64,000 nt of DNA from Anaerostipes caccae L1-92 (GTDB lineage: Bacteria; Bacillota; Clostridia; Lachnospirales; Lachnospiraceae). The notes below the pieces were generated by a model, which was not told the origin of the DNA, did not search any database, and was given only the letters and a program-made list of their open reading frames with translations. Within the stretch, counting starts at the first letter, position 1; every line of letters begins with the position of its first letter. The DNA is taken from the NCBI RefSeq assembly GCF_014467075.1, contig NZ_AP023027.1, positions 85,001 through 149,000 of the forward strand, in the 5' to 3' direction. The position numbers and the translations under genes were made by a program. This document shows, piece after piece, positions 11,298 through 20,182 of this stretch.

Positions 11298-14200
11298 ATG
11301 AGTAAAAAGGTAAGAAAAAGTCTTGCAGTTCTTGCGGCTTTTGTGCTGACGATATCATTTATCGCAGGGAATGGTGCGTTCACCAATGTCCATGCACAGG
11401 AGGCGGAAACAGAAACTGCATCAGAACAGATCACTTCTACAACAGAGGCTTCTTTAGCAACTGAGGAAACAGCTGCAATGGCCACAGAATCTGTCACAAC
11501 AGAGCAAAAGGCCGCAACAGAGAGTAATACAGAAGCCGCAAAGGCCGAGAGCACTGCATCTGTCACAGCAATTCAGAAAAAAACAGCCGTAAAGTCCGTA
11601 AAACAGGGATCAGATCCTGTGGTGACAAACGGCAATTTCACCAAATACTTAACTAAATTTGCATTTACAGACCATTTAGGAAATCCGTTCACGGAGTCTC
11701 ATCCTGTCACAAAAGACAGCAATGTGATCATCAGATATGAGTTCAAAATTCCGAATAAGGAAACCATTCAGGGAGGATCCACTTATATTCTGAAAATGCC
11801 GAACGTGTTCCAGTTAGATGGTCTCAGCGGCGCTGCGCAGAAATTAAATAAGCAACAGGCAGGCGCTGTAGAGGAAGTTCCGAACTGGACCGTAAACAAC
11901 AATGCGACCATCACAGTAAAATTTCCAAAAACGCTGACTCAATCTAATATTGAAGGGTTCATGGAGATTAGCTGCAGCGTGGACGCAGATCAGTTAAAAG
12001 AAGAGACAATTATTTTCGATCTGGGACAACTTGAGGGATTCGGGCAGGAGTATCAGACTGACTTTAAACCGGAAGTGGAAAAGAAAAGCCCTGAAGTAGC
12101 GAAAAAGGGAACGCTGAACAGAGAAGACCAGACCATCACATGGACGGTCATTGCCACACCGGATAAGGGAGACAATAATCTGGAAGGATACACCCTGATA
12201 GATACGTTTGATAAAAAACAAGTCTTTGTAAAAGGTTCCGTGGAGTTAGACGGAACAAAAACTGCCGATCCGGAACTAACTGACAATGGATGGAACTATA
12301 AGTTCGGAAAGATCAGCAATGGTTCCCATACATTAACTTACAAAACAAAGCTTACGGATGAATTTTTTGAATCAGATTATAAGTCCAATGGTGCAAAAGA
12401 TATGTCTGCCATTGCAGCTAATACTGTAACAATTAAGACAGGGGACAGTAAAGGTGAAGCTTCAGCCGATGCTTCAGTCCGGGTGGTAAGATATGCATTT
12501 TGGAAAGATAAAAATGCATCCAATAATATAGGATATGATGACGATGCAAAGAAGCCGTATCTTGGCTTTCAGCTGAAAGGTTGGTACGATACAGCGGGCA
12601 GAGAACTGCCGGTTACATTTACAGATAAGCTTCCAGAAGGAACCTCACTGATGGAGACAGAAGGACAGCTCACAGTGAAATATGGCAGCGGCAATGCAGT
12701 GAAACTTACAAAGGCAGCAGGAAGTACACCGGGTGAAAATGAATATACGTATGATACGGCAACACGAGAATTTAAAGTAACACTTGATCCAAAGTACAAC
12801 AATAACTTTGTCTATGTCAATTATAAGATCTGGCTGGATACCGAGGCGGCTGTAAAAAAAGGAAGTGTAAGAAATACTGCAGTCATGACGGTTGGAAACC
12901 ATGTAAGCATTTCTGATTATGAGGATTCCAGCTGGGGAAGCGGATATCAGAAAGGAAAGCTGGGACTTACAAAGTCAGGAGCCTTTGCAAGAGTTGAAGA
13001 TGACAATACCATAAAATGGACAGTCACTGTCAATAACAATCCAACCAAAACAGTGAATGGAGACATTCAGTTTAAAGATGTGCTTCCGGAAGGGCTTGAA
13101 TACATTGCCGGATCTTTTAATGCTAATTATAAGGGCAAGAATGAAAAAAATGTGCAGGTAAATGGAAACGAATTAATTTTTACTATAAAGGATCTTGGAA
13201 AAAACAAATGCACGATCACATATACAACAAGGATTAAGGGCGGAGCCCTTCAGTTCACTCAGAATGCAAATGGGAACTCACCGGCTGTTTCTTTTAAAAA
13301 CCATGTGTTTCTCGAATGGGATGGTAACAAACAGGATATTACGGGAACAGGTTCTGTAAATATCCAGACTTTCGTTTCCAAGAAGGGAAGTTATAACAGC
13401 AGCAAAGATGAATTCAACTGGACGATCTGGCTCAGGTCAAAGGGCATTTACATTCATAACATGGTTGTCACAGAGAAGCTTCCGGAAGGCCACAGACTCG
13501 TAGAGGGAAGCCTTAAATACGGAGATAAAGTTCTTGGGACAGAGAAGAGTGCAGATCAGCCTTACTATGAGGTCAGCGGTGATAGTATCATTATTTACTT
13601 CCCGGAACAAATGCTTCCGACAGACAAAAATGACATGACACTGAGTACCGTTACCGATGAGACAAAGGCTGAGACAAAACCAGAAAAGGTAAGTGCAGTC
13701 AATGAAGTGAGTGTACGGGCAGACGAGTTTAAAACAGAGCTGACAGCAAAAGCTGAAGTAAATGTAAGCTATACGCCAGATGTAGAAAAAACCACCTCTT
13801 ATAAAAAAGGAAATTATGTAGAGTGGACCGTAAATGTAAATAAAAACCATGCGGTAATTACGAAACAGAAGGCCGAAATTACAGATCAGCTTCAGCCGGG
13901 ACTGACTTACAGAGAGGGATCTGTAAAGCTGATCGATGTGACGGCAAACAATAAAGAGATTTCCGGAATGGATTCAGATTATGATGATGTTTCAGGTAAG
14001 ATTGTGTTTACATTCCCGGATGGACTGGATTTAACTCACCAGTTTAAAGTCTTATTTATCACAGATGTCACATCTGCCACAGGAAATATTAAAAACACCG
14101 TTACCTTTGATGCGAGTGCCAAAGAGACCAAGGTAACCAGCGGCAGTGTCCCATTGATATTAAGCGGAATGAACAGCGGCCTGACAGGTGATAACATTCG

Positions 14201-15377
14201 TTTTATCTTAAACAAAACAGATGCAGAAGATAATGCTCCCTTGGAAAATGTTGAATTTCAGCTTTATGACCATAATAAGAATGAAGTTGGAAGTGTTATG
14301 AAAACAGATAACAAGGGAAGGATTGCTTTCGATGCAGGATTAAAATACGGCAACACCTATTATCTGAAAGAGACAAAGGCTCTGAACGATTATGTACTGG
14401 ACGCAGCGGAGCACAAACTAGTGATCGGGGAGAAAGAATCCGACAGAGTACAGGTTCAGTTTGACGGAAGAGACTACACTTTCTCATTAGATGAAAATGG
14501 AACTCTGAACTTTGGTTTTACAATTACAAATGAAGCAAAACGAGGTTCCGTTCTCCTTAAAAAGGTGAGCAGCGAAGACGCCCGGACTCTTGAAGGAGCA
14601 GAATTCAGTCTGTACAAGGCAGACGGAGAGTTAGTGGCTCAGGGACTTAAGACCGATGCACAGGGTCAGATCAGATTTGACTATCTGAGGCTTGGAACTT
14701 ATTATTTCCAGGAAACAAAAGCGCCGGAAGGCTACAATCTGGATGCGGAGACCAAATATGAATTCAGAATTAACGATCAGGCAGCAGAGACACCGGTAGT
14801 TGTCGAAGCTGAAAATGTACCTACAAAAGTTTCTGTCATCAAGCTGGATGCAGCGACGAAGAAAGCGCTGGCAGGAGCTGAGCTTCAGATCATTCAGATT
14901 CAGGAAGACGGATCAGAATTGATCGTTGAAGAGTGGACATCTGAAGAGGAGGCACACGCGGTCACAGGAAAGCTTATTCCCGGAGAAGAATATATTTTAA
15001 GGGAGACAGAAGCACCGTTTGGCTACGAACTTGCAGAGGATGTGAGGTTTACAGTGAATGCAGGGGGAGAACTGCAGACTGTGGAAATGTATGATGAGCC
15101 TTCACCGGAAGATCCATATTACGGTGGAGATGATGAAGAAGAATCTAGCACAAGTGAGACAACAACCACGACAACATATGAAGAACCTGAGGATGAAGAT
15201 TCTTACTACAGAGAGGACAGTGAAACTGTCAAAACTTCTGAAGCTTCCAGCAAATCGGTGACTGAATCAAGGGTTTCCAGAACCGGAGACAGTTCACATA
15301 CAGCTGTTTACGCCATAGTGGCTGTGTGTGCGGCAGGTGCCGTACTGCTGCTTCTCAGAAAAAAATATAAGAAGTAA
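11298..15377 (+). CDS. large cell-wall adhesin with SpaA/Cna-B repeats and sortase signal
   Basis: About 1359 residues. Order of parts: Sec signal peptide (1-34, ending near VHAQ); a Thr/Ala/Glu-rich linker (35-100); an adhesin head beginning at about 105; at least four repeats of an isopeptide/DUF11-like domain, each with a (L)PEGLxYxxGS-type motif (for example LPEGTSLM, LPEGLEYIAGS, LPEGHRLVEGS, LQPGLTYREGS); three SpaA/Cna-B domains (about 965-1080, 1083-1170, 1176-1265) ending in ETKAL, ETKAPEGY and ETEAPFGY; an acidic Ser/Thr linker; and a C-terminal SRTGD motif, membrane helix and KKYKK tail. The last resembles a variant LPXTG signal for sortase. No sortase gene is in the window. The start at 11298 has GGGGG at 7 nt; an earlier ATG would be too close. 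Expression depends on the c-di-GMP riboswitch. Confidence 0.9.
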   Translation: MSKKVRKSLAVLAAFVLTISFIAGNGAFTNVHAQEAETETASEQITSTTEASLATEETAAMATESVTTEQKAATESNTEAAKAESTASVTAIQKKTAVKSVKQGSDPVVTNGNFTKYLTKFAFTDHLGNPFTESHPVTKDSNVIIRYEFKIPNKETIQGGSTYILKMPNVFQLDGLSGAAQKLNKQQAGAVEEVPNWTVNNNATITVKFPKTLTQSNIEGFMEISCSVDADQLKEETIIFDLGQLEGFGQEYQTDFKPEVEKKSPEVAKKGTLNREDQTITWTVIATPDKGDNNLEGYTLIDTFDKKQVFVKGSVELDGTKTADPELTDNGWNYKFGKISNGSHTLTYKTKLTDEFFESDYKSNGAKDMSAIAANTVTIKTGDSKGEASADASVRVVRYAFWKDKNASNNIGYDDDAKKPYLGFQLKGWYDTAGRELPVTFTDKLPEGTSLMETEGQLTVKYGSGNAVKLTKAAGSTPGENEYTYDTATREFKVTLDPKYNNNFVYVNYKIWLDTEAAVKKGSVRNTAVMTVGNHVSISDYEDSSWGSGYQKGKLGLTKSGAFARVEDDNTIKWTVTVNNNPTKTVNGDIQFKDVLPEGLEYIAGSFNANYKGKNEKNVQVNGNELIFTIKDLGKNKCTITYTTRIKGGALQFTQNANGNSPAVSFKNHVFLEWDGNKQDITGTGSVNIQTFVSKKGSYNSSKDEFNWTIWLRSKGIYIHNMVVTEKLPEGHRLVEGSLKYGDKVLGTEKSADQPYYEVSGDSIIIYFPEQMLPTDKNDMTLSTVTDETKAETKPEKVSAVNEVSVRADEFKTELTAKAEVNVSYTPDVEKTTSYKKGNYVEWTVNVNKNHAVITKQKAEITDQLQPGLTYREGSVKLIDVTANNKEISGMDSDYDDVSGKIVFTFPDGLDLTHQFKVLFITDVTSATGNIKNTVTFDASAKETKVTSGSVPLILSGMNSGLTGDNIRFILNKTDAEDNAPLENVEFQLYDHNKNEVGSVMKTDNKGRIAFDAGLKYGNTYYLKETKALNDYVLDAAEHKLVIGEKESDRVQVQFDGRDYTFSLDENGTLNFGFTITNEAKRGSVLLKKVSSEDARTLEGAEFSLYKADGELVAQGLKTDAQGQIRFDYLRLGTYYFQETKAPEGYNLDAETKYEFRINDQAAETPVVVEAENVPTKVSVIKLDAATKKALAGAELQIIQIQEDGSELIVEEWTSEEEAHAVTGKLIPGEEYILRETEAPFGYELAEDVRFTVNAGGELQTVEMYDEPSPEDPYYGGDDEEESSTSETTTTTTYEEPEDEDSYYREDSETVKTSEASSKSVTESRVSRTGDSSHTAVYAIVAVCAAGAVLLLLRKKYKK

Positions 15378-15390
15378 CCAAAAATAATCT

Positions 15391-15436
15391 AAGGATACCA
15401 GGAAAGCACGATTTGTTTCTGGTATCCTTTTTTATT
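15391..15436 (+). terminator. terminator of the adhesin gene
   Basis: AAGGATACCAG pairs with CTGGTATCCTT, with an inner GAAA/TTTC extension, and is followed by a T run. It separates the adhesin transcript from spmB. Confidence 0.9.
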
Positions 15437-15528
15437 ATAATGAGTTCTATCAATCTTACCTGTTTTTGGCATATAGGACGAGGATGCATGTATATATTAT
15501 AATATAAAGTAATAAGGCGGGTGTGACT

Positions 15529-16047
15529 GTGATTGTTTCGCTGTCCGGCATTATTATCCCTTTAATTTTATTCATGATACTTTTGTATGGAATGATTTCA
15601 AAAAAAGAAATGTATCAGCCGTTTCTGGAAGGAGTCCAGGATGGATTTAAGGTAGTCATGGAAATTGCCCCTACCCTGATTGCACTGTTTTTAGCTGTGC
15701 AGATTTTCAGGACGTCCGGAGCGCTGGATCTTCTTGTATCCGTATTGAGTCCGGTGGGACAGCTTTTAAAGATTCCCAAGGACGTGCTTCCGGTAATCTT
15801 TGCAAAGCTGTTTTCATCTTCGGCAGCTACTGGATTCCTTTTGGATATTTTTAAGAACTTTGGCCCTGACTCAGCTCAGGGAGTCATGTCATCAATTATT
15901 TTAAGTTCTACCGAGACATGTTTTTATACAATGTCTATCTATTTCTCGGCCGTACATATCAAAAAGACCAGATACACCCTGGCAGGTGCTCTTCTGGCAA
16001 CCTTCGCAGGAGTAATGGCCAGTGTATTTCTCACCGGGATGCATTAA
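15529..16047 (+). CDS. spmB: spore maturation protein B
   Basis: About 172 residues, integral membrane protein, partner of SpmA in spore-core maturation. Typical features are IIIPLILFMILLYG in the first helix, EIAPTLIALFLAVQIFRTSGALD at about 48-70 and the SSTETCFYTMSIYF segment at about 125. The GTG at 15529 is preferred because AAGGCGGG lies about 8 nt upstream; an in-frame GTG at 15523 is too close to it. A TATAAT at 15498-15503 may be its -10, but I find no good -35. It is isolated from spmA by the adhesin unit. Confidence 0.88.
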   Translation: MIVSLSGIIIPLILFMILLYGMISKKEMYQPFLEGVQDGFKVVMEIAPTLIALFLAVQIFRTSGALDLLVSVLSPVGQLLKIPKDVLPVIFAKLFSSSAATGFLLDIFKNFGPDSAQGVMSSIILSSTETCFYTMSIYFSAVHIKKTRYTLAGALLATFAGVMASVFLTGMH

Positions 16048-16085
16048 AAACGGGAGCTGGAAAGATTTCCAGCCCCCCGTTTTTA
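16048..16085. terminator. bidirectional terminator between spmB and the MarR gene
   Basis: AAAAACGGG-GCTGGAAA pairs with TTTCCAGC-CCCGTTTTT. A/T tracts on both sides let it serve both convergent genes. Confidence 0.85.
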
Positions 16086-16520
16086 ATTGTTTTTTGTCTC
16101 ATAGTAATCCCGGAAATATTCCATGATCCGTATCAGAAGGCGTTCTTCCTCTTCGTCTAATCGGGAAAGTACATCTTCAAGCATCGCGCGGTGAAACTGA
16201 CTGTGATGGTCAAAGGCTTCCTTTCCTTTGTCAGAGAGGGATATATAAACGATTCTGCGGTCCTGCTCTCCGCGCCTGCGGATTACATAGCCTTTTTTTA
16301 AAAGACTGTTTATGGCGATGGTCAGCGTACCTACCGTGATGTTCAGGGCCTTTGCGATGGAAGACATATTCTTCGGACTGCCGGTTCCGATCGCGTCGAT
16401 GATATGCAGTTCTTTGTTGGAAATGTCTTTGAACTCCTCTGTGATGACCGCCTTTTCCTCCTGATAAGATATTTCATGGAAAAGGTTTACCACAATGTCA
16501 TTCAGCTGCTCTTTGGTCAC
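16083..16520 (-). CDS. MarR-family regulator, FabT-like
   Basis: 145 residues, one winged helix-turn-helix. The pattern EEFKDISNKELHIIDAIG, then the recognition part VGTLTIAINSLLKKGY and the wing RGEQDRRIVYISL, closely resembles FabT, the MarR-type repressor of fatty-acid synthesis in streptococci, and its clostridial relatives. No fab genes are in the window, so the FabT role is inference from sequence pattern only. Convergent to spmB; ends in the shared terminator. Confidence 0.8.
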   Translation of the reverse strand: MTKEQLNDIVVNLFHEISYQEEKAVITEEFKDISNKELHIIDAIGTGSPKNMSSIAKALNITVGTLTIAINSLLKKGYVIRRRGEQDRRIVYISLSDKGKEAFDHHSQFHRAMLEDVLSRLDEEEERLLIRIMEYFRDYYETKNN

Positions 16521-16540
16521 GGTAAGAATTCACCTCACTT

Positions 16541-18208
16541 TTATTTTACATGGTTGTGCGCTTCGCTGATTACTTTAGCCAGAGCCTCTTTTGCCTCAGT
16601 AGGAAGAGCATTGTATCCGCCGTCCTGTGTATCCTTTTCAAAGATGAAGTTCAGACGTTCTGTCATTCTTGCTTTCAGGGTATTGACATAAGTCTCATCA
16701 TCAAAATCAGGGACATATCCTTCCACTTCGATCGTTTCCATGTTGCTGAACGGTCCCCAAGGTTTTAATTGGGCATTGCCCTCAATGATCTGTTCTAATA
16801 CAGACAAAGTAACACCAGGAGTGATATCCTTGCCCATAAAGTCGCCGGTATTTAAGATATAACATTCTACATGGCGGTCCTTTACAAGGGAACGGAACTT
16901 GTTGTAATCATCCACAAGAGGATAAGTACGGAACGGGTTTGCATATGGTTCCACGACCAGACGGTTCGGGTCTACTCCAGGCGCCAGGCGTTCTGCGTTA
17001 GTACGCTTTGTGGCGAGGGTAGCGCCCATGACTGCAGCCAAATGTGAACCGTTGACTTTGATGATCGGCGGAATGGTAGGATCTTTCATAATCCAGAAAA
17101 TGCCGTTAACTGGAGATTCAATCTTGTCTACACGGTTTGGAGACCAGAGTTTTGACTTGATAGCCCGGCCGTTGCCGTTCCGGATGTCTTCAGTGACAAG
17201 GACAACATCTCCTTTGTCATCTCTCGTGGCAGAACAGTTCTGTGCTGTGAGGAGATACCTGTTGTCTTCGCACCCGGTCGGGTAGTCTGAGGTCTTGTCA
17301 AAATAAGTAGGCTCCATAGCGATGGAAGAGCCGGTTTCGGTGTTGATGATAAAGGCATCGTCGTGGAGGACGGTGATATCATATTTATTATTGTGTACGG
17401 CGTGAGTCAGTGTTGATTTTCCTGAACCGGACAGGCCAAAGAAAGATGCAACATAACTGTGGTTCGGACTTAAACGATATTCTTTCTGTCCGCCGTGGCA
17501 GGAAGCGTAGCCGTTTCTATTGGCAATCGCCCAGGCGATGGTAAGAGTACCTTTCTTATGTTCTCCAAAATAGCGCATTCCAAGCAAAGCTGCACAGTTG
17601 GTCTGGGTGTTGAAGTAAGTAAGCCCAAGCGGATGTTCCGGATGGCTCCATTGAGGATCAGAGAAAATATAAATATCAGACTCGCTGCCGATGGCACGGG
17701 ACTTTTTATACATTTTATTGTATTCATCAGACTCATACTGGAAGTTCAGCATCCAGGAGTACAGGATGTTTTCCTCTCCCTCCGGAATCAGAAGATGTGC
17801 CTTAACCATAAATTCAGGGTCTAAGCCGATATAGACTTCTGCGTGGTACATGGTCTTTTTGCGTGTATCGTAGATCGCATCCATCACTTTTAAATCCAGA
17901 TCGTTAGTATCCACGTTCGGACTTCCCGCGATCCTTCTGGCTGCCGCACAGCGTCCGGTAACGGAGCCGTCGTTGAACAGCAGAACTTTTGTGTCTTTTT
18001 TCAGGCCGAACTCTTCTCCGCGGTAGACCGGCATGTCGGTAACAATGGTTCCCGGAGAATTTTTAGCAAGCTCATATGCCTGCTTCAGGTTTACAACCTC
18101 AATGACGTTGTTGCCGTAAAATGCGGCCTCAATGATGGAGCGGGTCTTTGAGAATCCCGGTTTTCCTTTTCCAATTTCGTCATGGGTGTAGCGTGCTTTT
18201 GTTGACAT
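16541..18208 (-). CDS. pckA: phosphoenolpyruvate carboxykinase (ATP)
   Basis: 555 residues. It interconverts oxaloacetate + ATP and PEP + CO2 + ADP; in fermenting anaerobes it often runs toward oxaloacetate. The kinase-1 P-loop GLSGSGKST is at about 255, the HDDAF metal site at about 282, and the RNGNGRAIKSKLW segment at about 345. The length is slightly above the usual 530-540. A strong AGGAGGAAAG ribosome site precedes the start. 20 nt separate it from the MarR gene on the same strand. Confidence 0.95.
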   Translation of the reverse strand: MSTKARYTHDEIGKGKPGFSKTRSIIEAAFYGNNVIEVVNLKQAYELAKNSPGTIVTDMPVYRGEEFGLKKDTKVLLFNDGSVTGRCAAARRIAGSPNVDTNDLDLKVMDAIYDTRKKTMYHAEVYIGLDPEFMVKAHLLIPEGEENILYSWMLNFQYESDEYNKMYKKSRAIGSESDIYIFSDPQWSHPEHPLGLTYFNTQTNCAALLGMRYFGEHKKGTLTIAWAIANRNGYASCHGGQKEYRLSPNHSYVASFFGLSGSGKSTLTHAVHNNKYDITVLHDDAFIINTETGSSIAMEPTYFDKTSDYPTGCEDNRYLLTAQNCSATRDDKGDVVLVTEDIRNGNGRAIKSKLWSPNRVDKIESPVNGIFWIMKDPTIPPIIKVNGSHLAAVMGATLATKRTNAERLAPGVDPNRLVVEPYANPFRTYPLVDDYNKFRSLVKDRHVECYILNTGDFMGKDITPGVTLSVLEQIIEGNAQLKPWGPFSNMETIEVEGYVPDFDDETYVNTLKARMTERLNFIFEKDTQDGGYNALPTEAKEALAKVISEAHNHVK

Positions 18209-18261
18209 AATCTTTCCTCCTAAACTTATGTGTTTTGCAGGTACAAAGATCGTACCCGGAT

Positions 18262-20058
18262 TTACAGGTTTTCGTCGATGCGCTGTCTGAGTATACGAAA
18301 GCTGTTAGGTCCGGCATCTAATATGATTTTATGAAAAACTTTTTCATCATAAGCATTTCCAGATTTCTCTTTATAATAATCTTTTAATTCCATGAACTCC
18401 AGATAACCGATGTAGTAGCATAAGTAATTGGCCGGATTCTGGATGACATAGCGGTAAAGGGCTTTCATACTGGAGGTACTGATGGTTCCGTACTGCTGCA
18501 TATATTTGACTGCCTCGTCAGCACTCCATCCTTCATAGTTAACACCCATATCCACTCTGGCACTTAAGGCCATATTGTACAGATAATTGTCCGGCAGAAG
18601 CTTCTTTAATGGCTCAAGTTCCTGCTTCATATCGAGGTAACTGTAAGAGTCCATCTCCACGTAGGTGGCCCAGCCTTCGCTGTATCCCGGATAATCCAGA
18701 ATATAACGGATCGGATGTTCTTTTTTGCTGTGGAAATAAGTGGTTTGATACAAATGTCCCGGATAGCCCTCATGAGCCAGCGTCGGATACAGGGATTCCT
18801 GGCCGGTCTGCGCCTTATTGATGTAAATGACATTTTTCTTATAGTCATCGATGGCAGGAATCATGTAAAAAGCCGGGCTTGAGTTTTCTTCCAGAGAAGA
18901 ATGGACATATTTGATGTCACACTCTACTTCGGCGGCAGCAGGATACTTATCTTTTATTTTCTGCTTCAGCTGTGACAGGATCTTCGATGGTTTTTTGCTT
19001 GAATATTTATTCAGATCTAAATCTAAAAAAGCATGGTAGATGGAGGGATCTTCTTTTATGATCTCTGTCATCTCTGTCTGAAGGTAAAGAAGGTGTGCTT
19101 CGGTGGCCTTGATCATCTGAGGCACGGTCTTGTCAGAGCCGGTTTTATAGGAGGCGAGAGCAGAATAATAGGACTTCCCATTTTTGAAATGGGCATAGCC
19201 CTGCCTGTTCTTTCCGTTTCCTTTCAGGTTCTTCAAATCACTGTACAGATTCTCATAGGCCGGAATCACTTCTTCTAAGATCAGGCGGCGGTTTTCCTTC
19301 CGGTAATTTCTCTTCTGGTTGGTGCTGAGGTCTGAAACCGAATCAATATTTGTGTTGAACACTTCGATCATATAATTGTGGTCGGTGGCCCTTGTAAAAT
19401 CATTGATTTGTTTTAAGACGGCATCGGCATCCGCATCTGACATGAAATATCCCCGTTTGACCTGTTCCTTTTCGTAGCGGATGACCGTGTCGAAATAGGA
19501 ACCGACTTTGGAGAGCAGAGAAAGGTAGGTTTCTACATCTTCCCTGGTTCTTAAAGGGTATTCGCACAAAGTCACGGGAAGCTGGGCCTGGGAGCCGAGA
19601 GTAGGGCTTAAAACCGTCTGAAGATAGGGGTAAGGTGCCAGTTTCTGCTGGCGCTTAAAGTAGTCCATGAGATAATCATAAGACTGCTTCTGACTCTTGG
19701 AGAGTTTTTTATAGTTGAAACTCTCAAGCCTTTTTAACTCCTTCTTACATTGGGCTTCTGCCTGGTCAAGGTCTTTTAAGTCGATGTTGCCCAGATCGGC
19801 CTTTTTGGCTTTGATGCCGTAGCGTTCCGGATGTGCAAGGGTATAATGCAGATTGACCGTATTGGAATTGACGTGTTCCTTGAAAAGCTGGTTCAAATAG
19901 GAGTCAAACTTCTGCCGGTCCGATGCTTTGTCTTTGGTGGATTCTGATTCTTTCGCTGTGGAGGGATTCCCGGTGTCCGATCCTTTGGAACAGCCAGTGA
20001 ATGCCACCATGACAGCCATGGTAAATGCAAGAAACTTACGATATGTATATTTATGCAT
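18262..20058 (-). CDS. DUF885-family lipoprotein (predicted metallopeptidase-like)
   Basis: About 598 residues. The start at 20058 (MHKYTYRK) has AAAGGA at good spacing and gives a lipoprotein signal peptide with lipobox AFTGC at about residue 20; upstream in-frame codons lack both. A low-complexity Ser/Lys/Glu linker follows, then the DUF885 domain. Its hallmark LAHEGYPGH is seen near residue 430, the proposed metal/catalytic motif, plus GYSEGWATYVE at about 470. The family is thought to contain peptidases; the substrate is unknown. It is divergent from metG across a 124-nt region. Confidence 0.85.
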   Translation of the reverse strand: MHKYTYRKFLAFTMAVMVAFTGCSKGSDTGNPSTAKESESTKDKASDRQKFDSYLNQLFKEHVNSNTVNLHYTLAHPERYGIKAKKADLGNIDLKDLDQAEAQCKKELKRLESFNYKKLSKSQKQSYDYLMDYFKRQQKLAPYPYLQTVLSPTLGSQAQLPVTLCEYPLRTREDVETYLSLLSKVGSYFDTVIRYEKEQVKRGYFMSDADADAVLKQINDFTRATDHNYMIEVFNTNIDSVSDLSTNQKRNYRKENRRLILEEVIPAYENLYSDLKNLKGNGKNRQGYAHFKNGKSYYSALASYKTGSDKTVPQMIKATEAHLLYLQTEMTEIIKEDPSIYHAFLDLDLNKYSSKKPSKILSQLKQKIKDKYPAAAEVECDIKYVHSSLEENSSPAFYMIPAIDDYKKNVIYINKAQTGQESLYPTLAHEGYPGHLYQTTYFHSKKEHPIRYILDYPGYSEGWATYVEMDSYSYLDMKQELEPLKKLLPDNYLYNMALSARVDMGVNYEGWSADEAVKYMQQYGTISTSSMKALYRYVIQNPANYLCYYIGYLEFMELKDYYKEKSGNAYDEKVFHKIILDAGPNSFRILRQRIDENL

Positions 20059-20182
20059 AAGAATCCTTTCTGAATAGAATCTCTTAGATACTATTATACT
20101 ATTTTTTAAAGGAAAAAAATAGACTATCTTTGCAAGATGTACTATAATAAAACACAGTATAATGCGAAAATGGAGGAGAAAC

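Noticed and set aside
15466..15503. TTGGCA...TATAAT as the spmB promoter
   Set aside because: The spacer is 26 nt, too long for a sigma-A promoter. Only the -10 box is credible.
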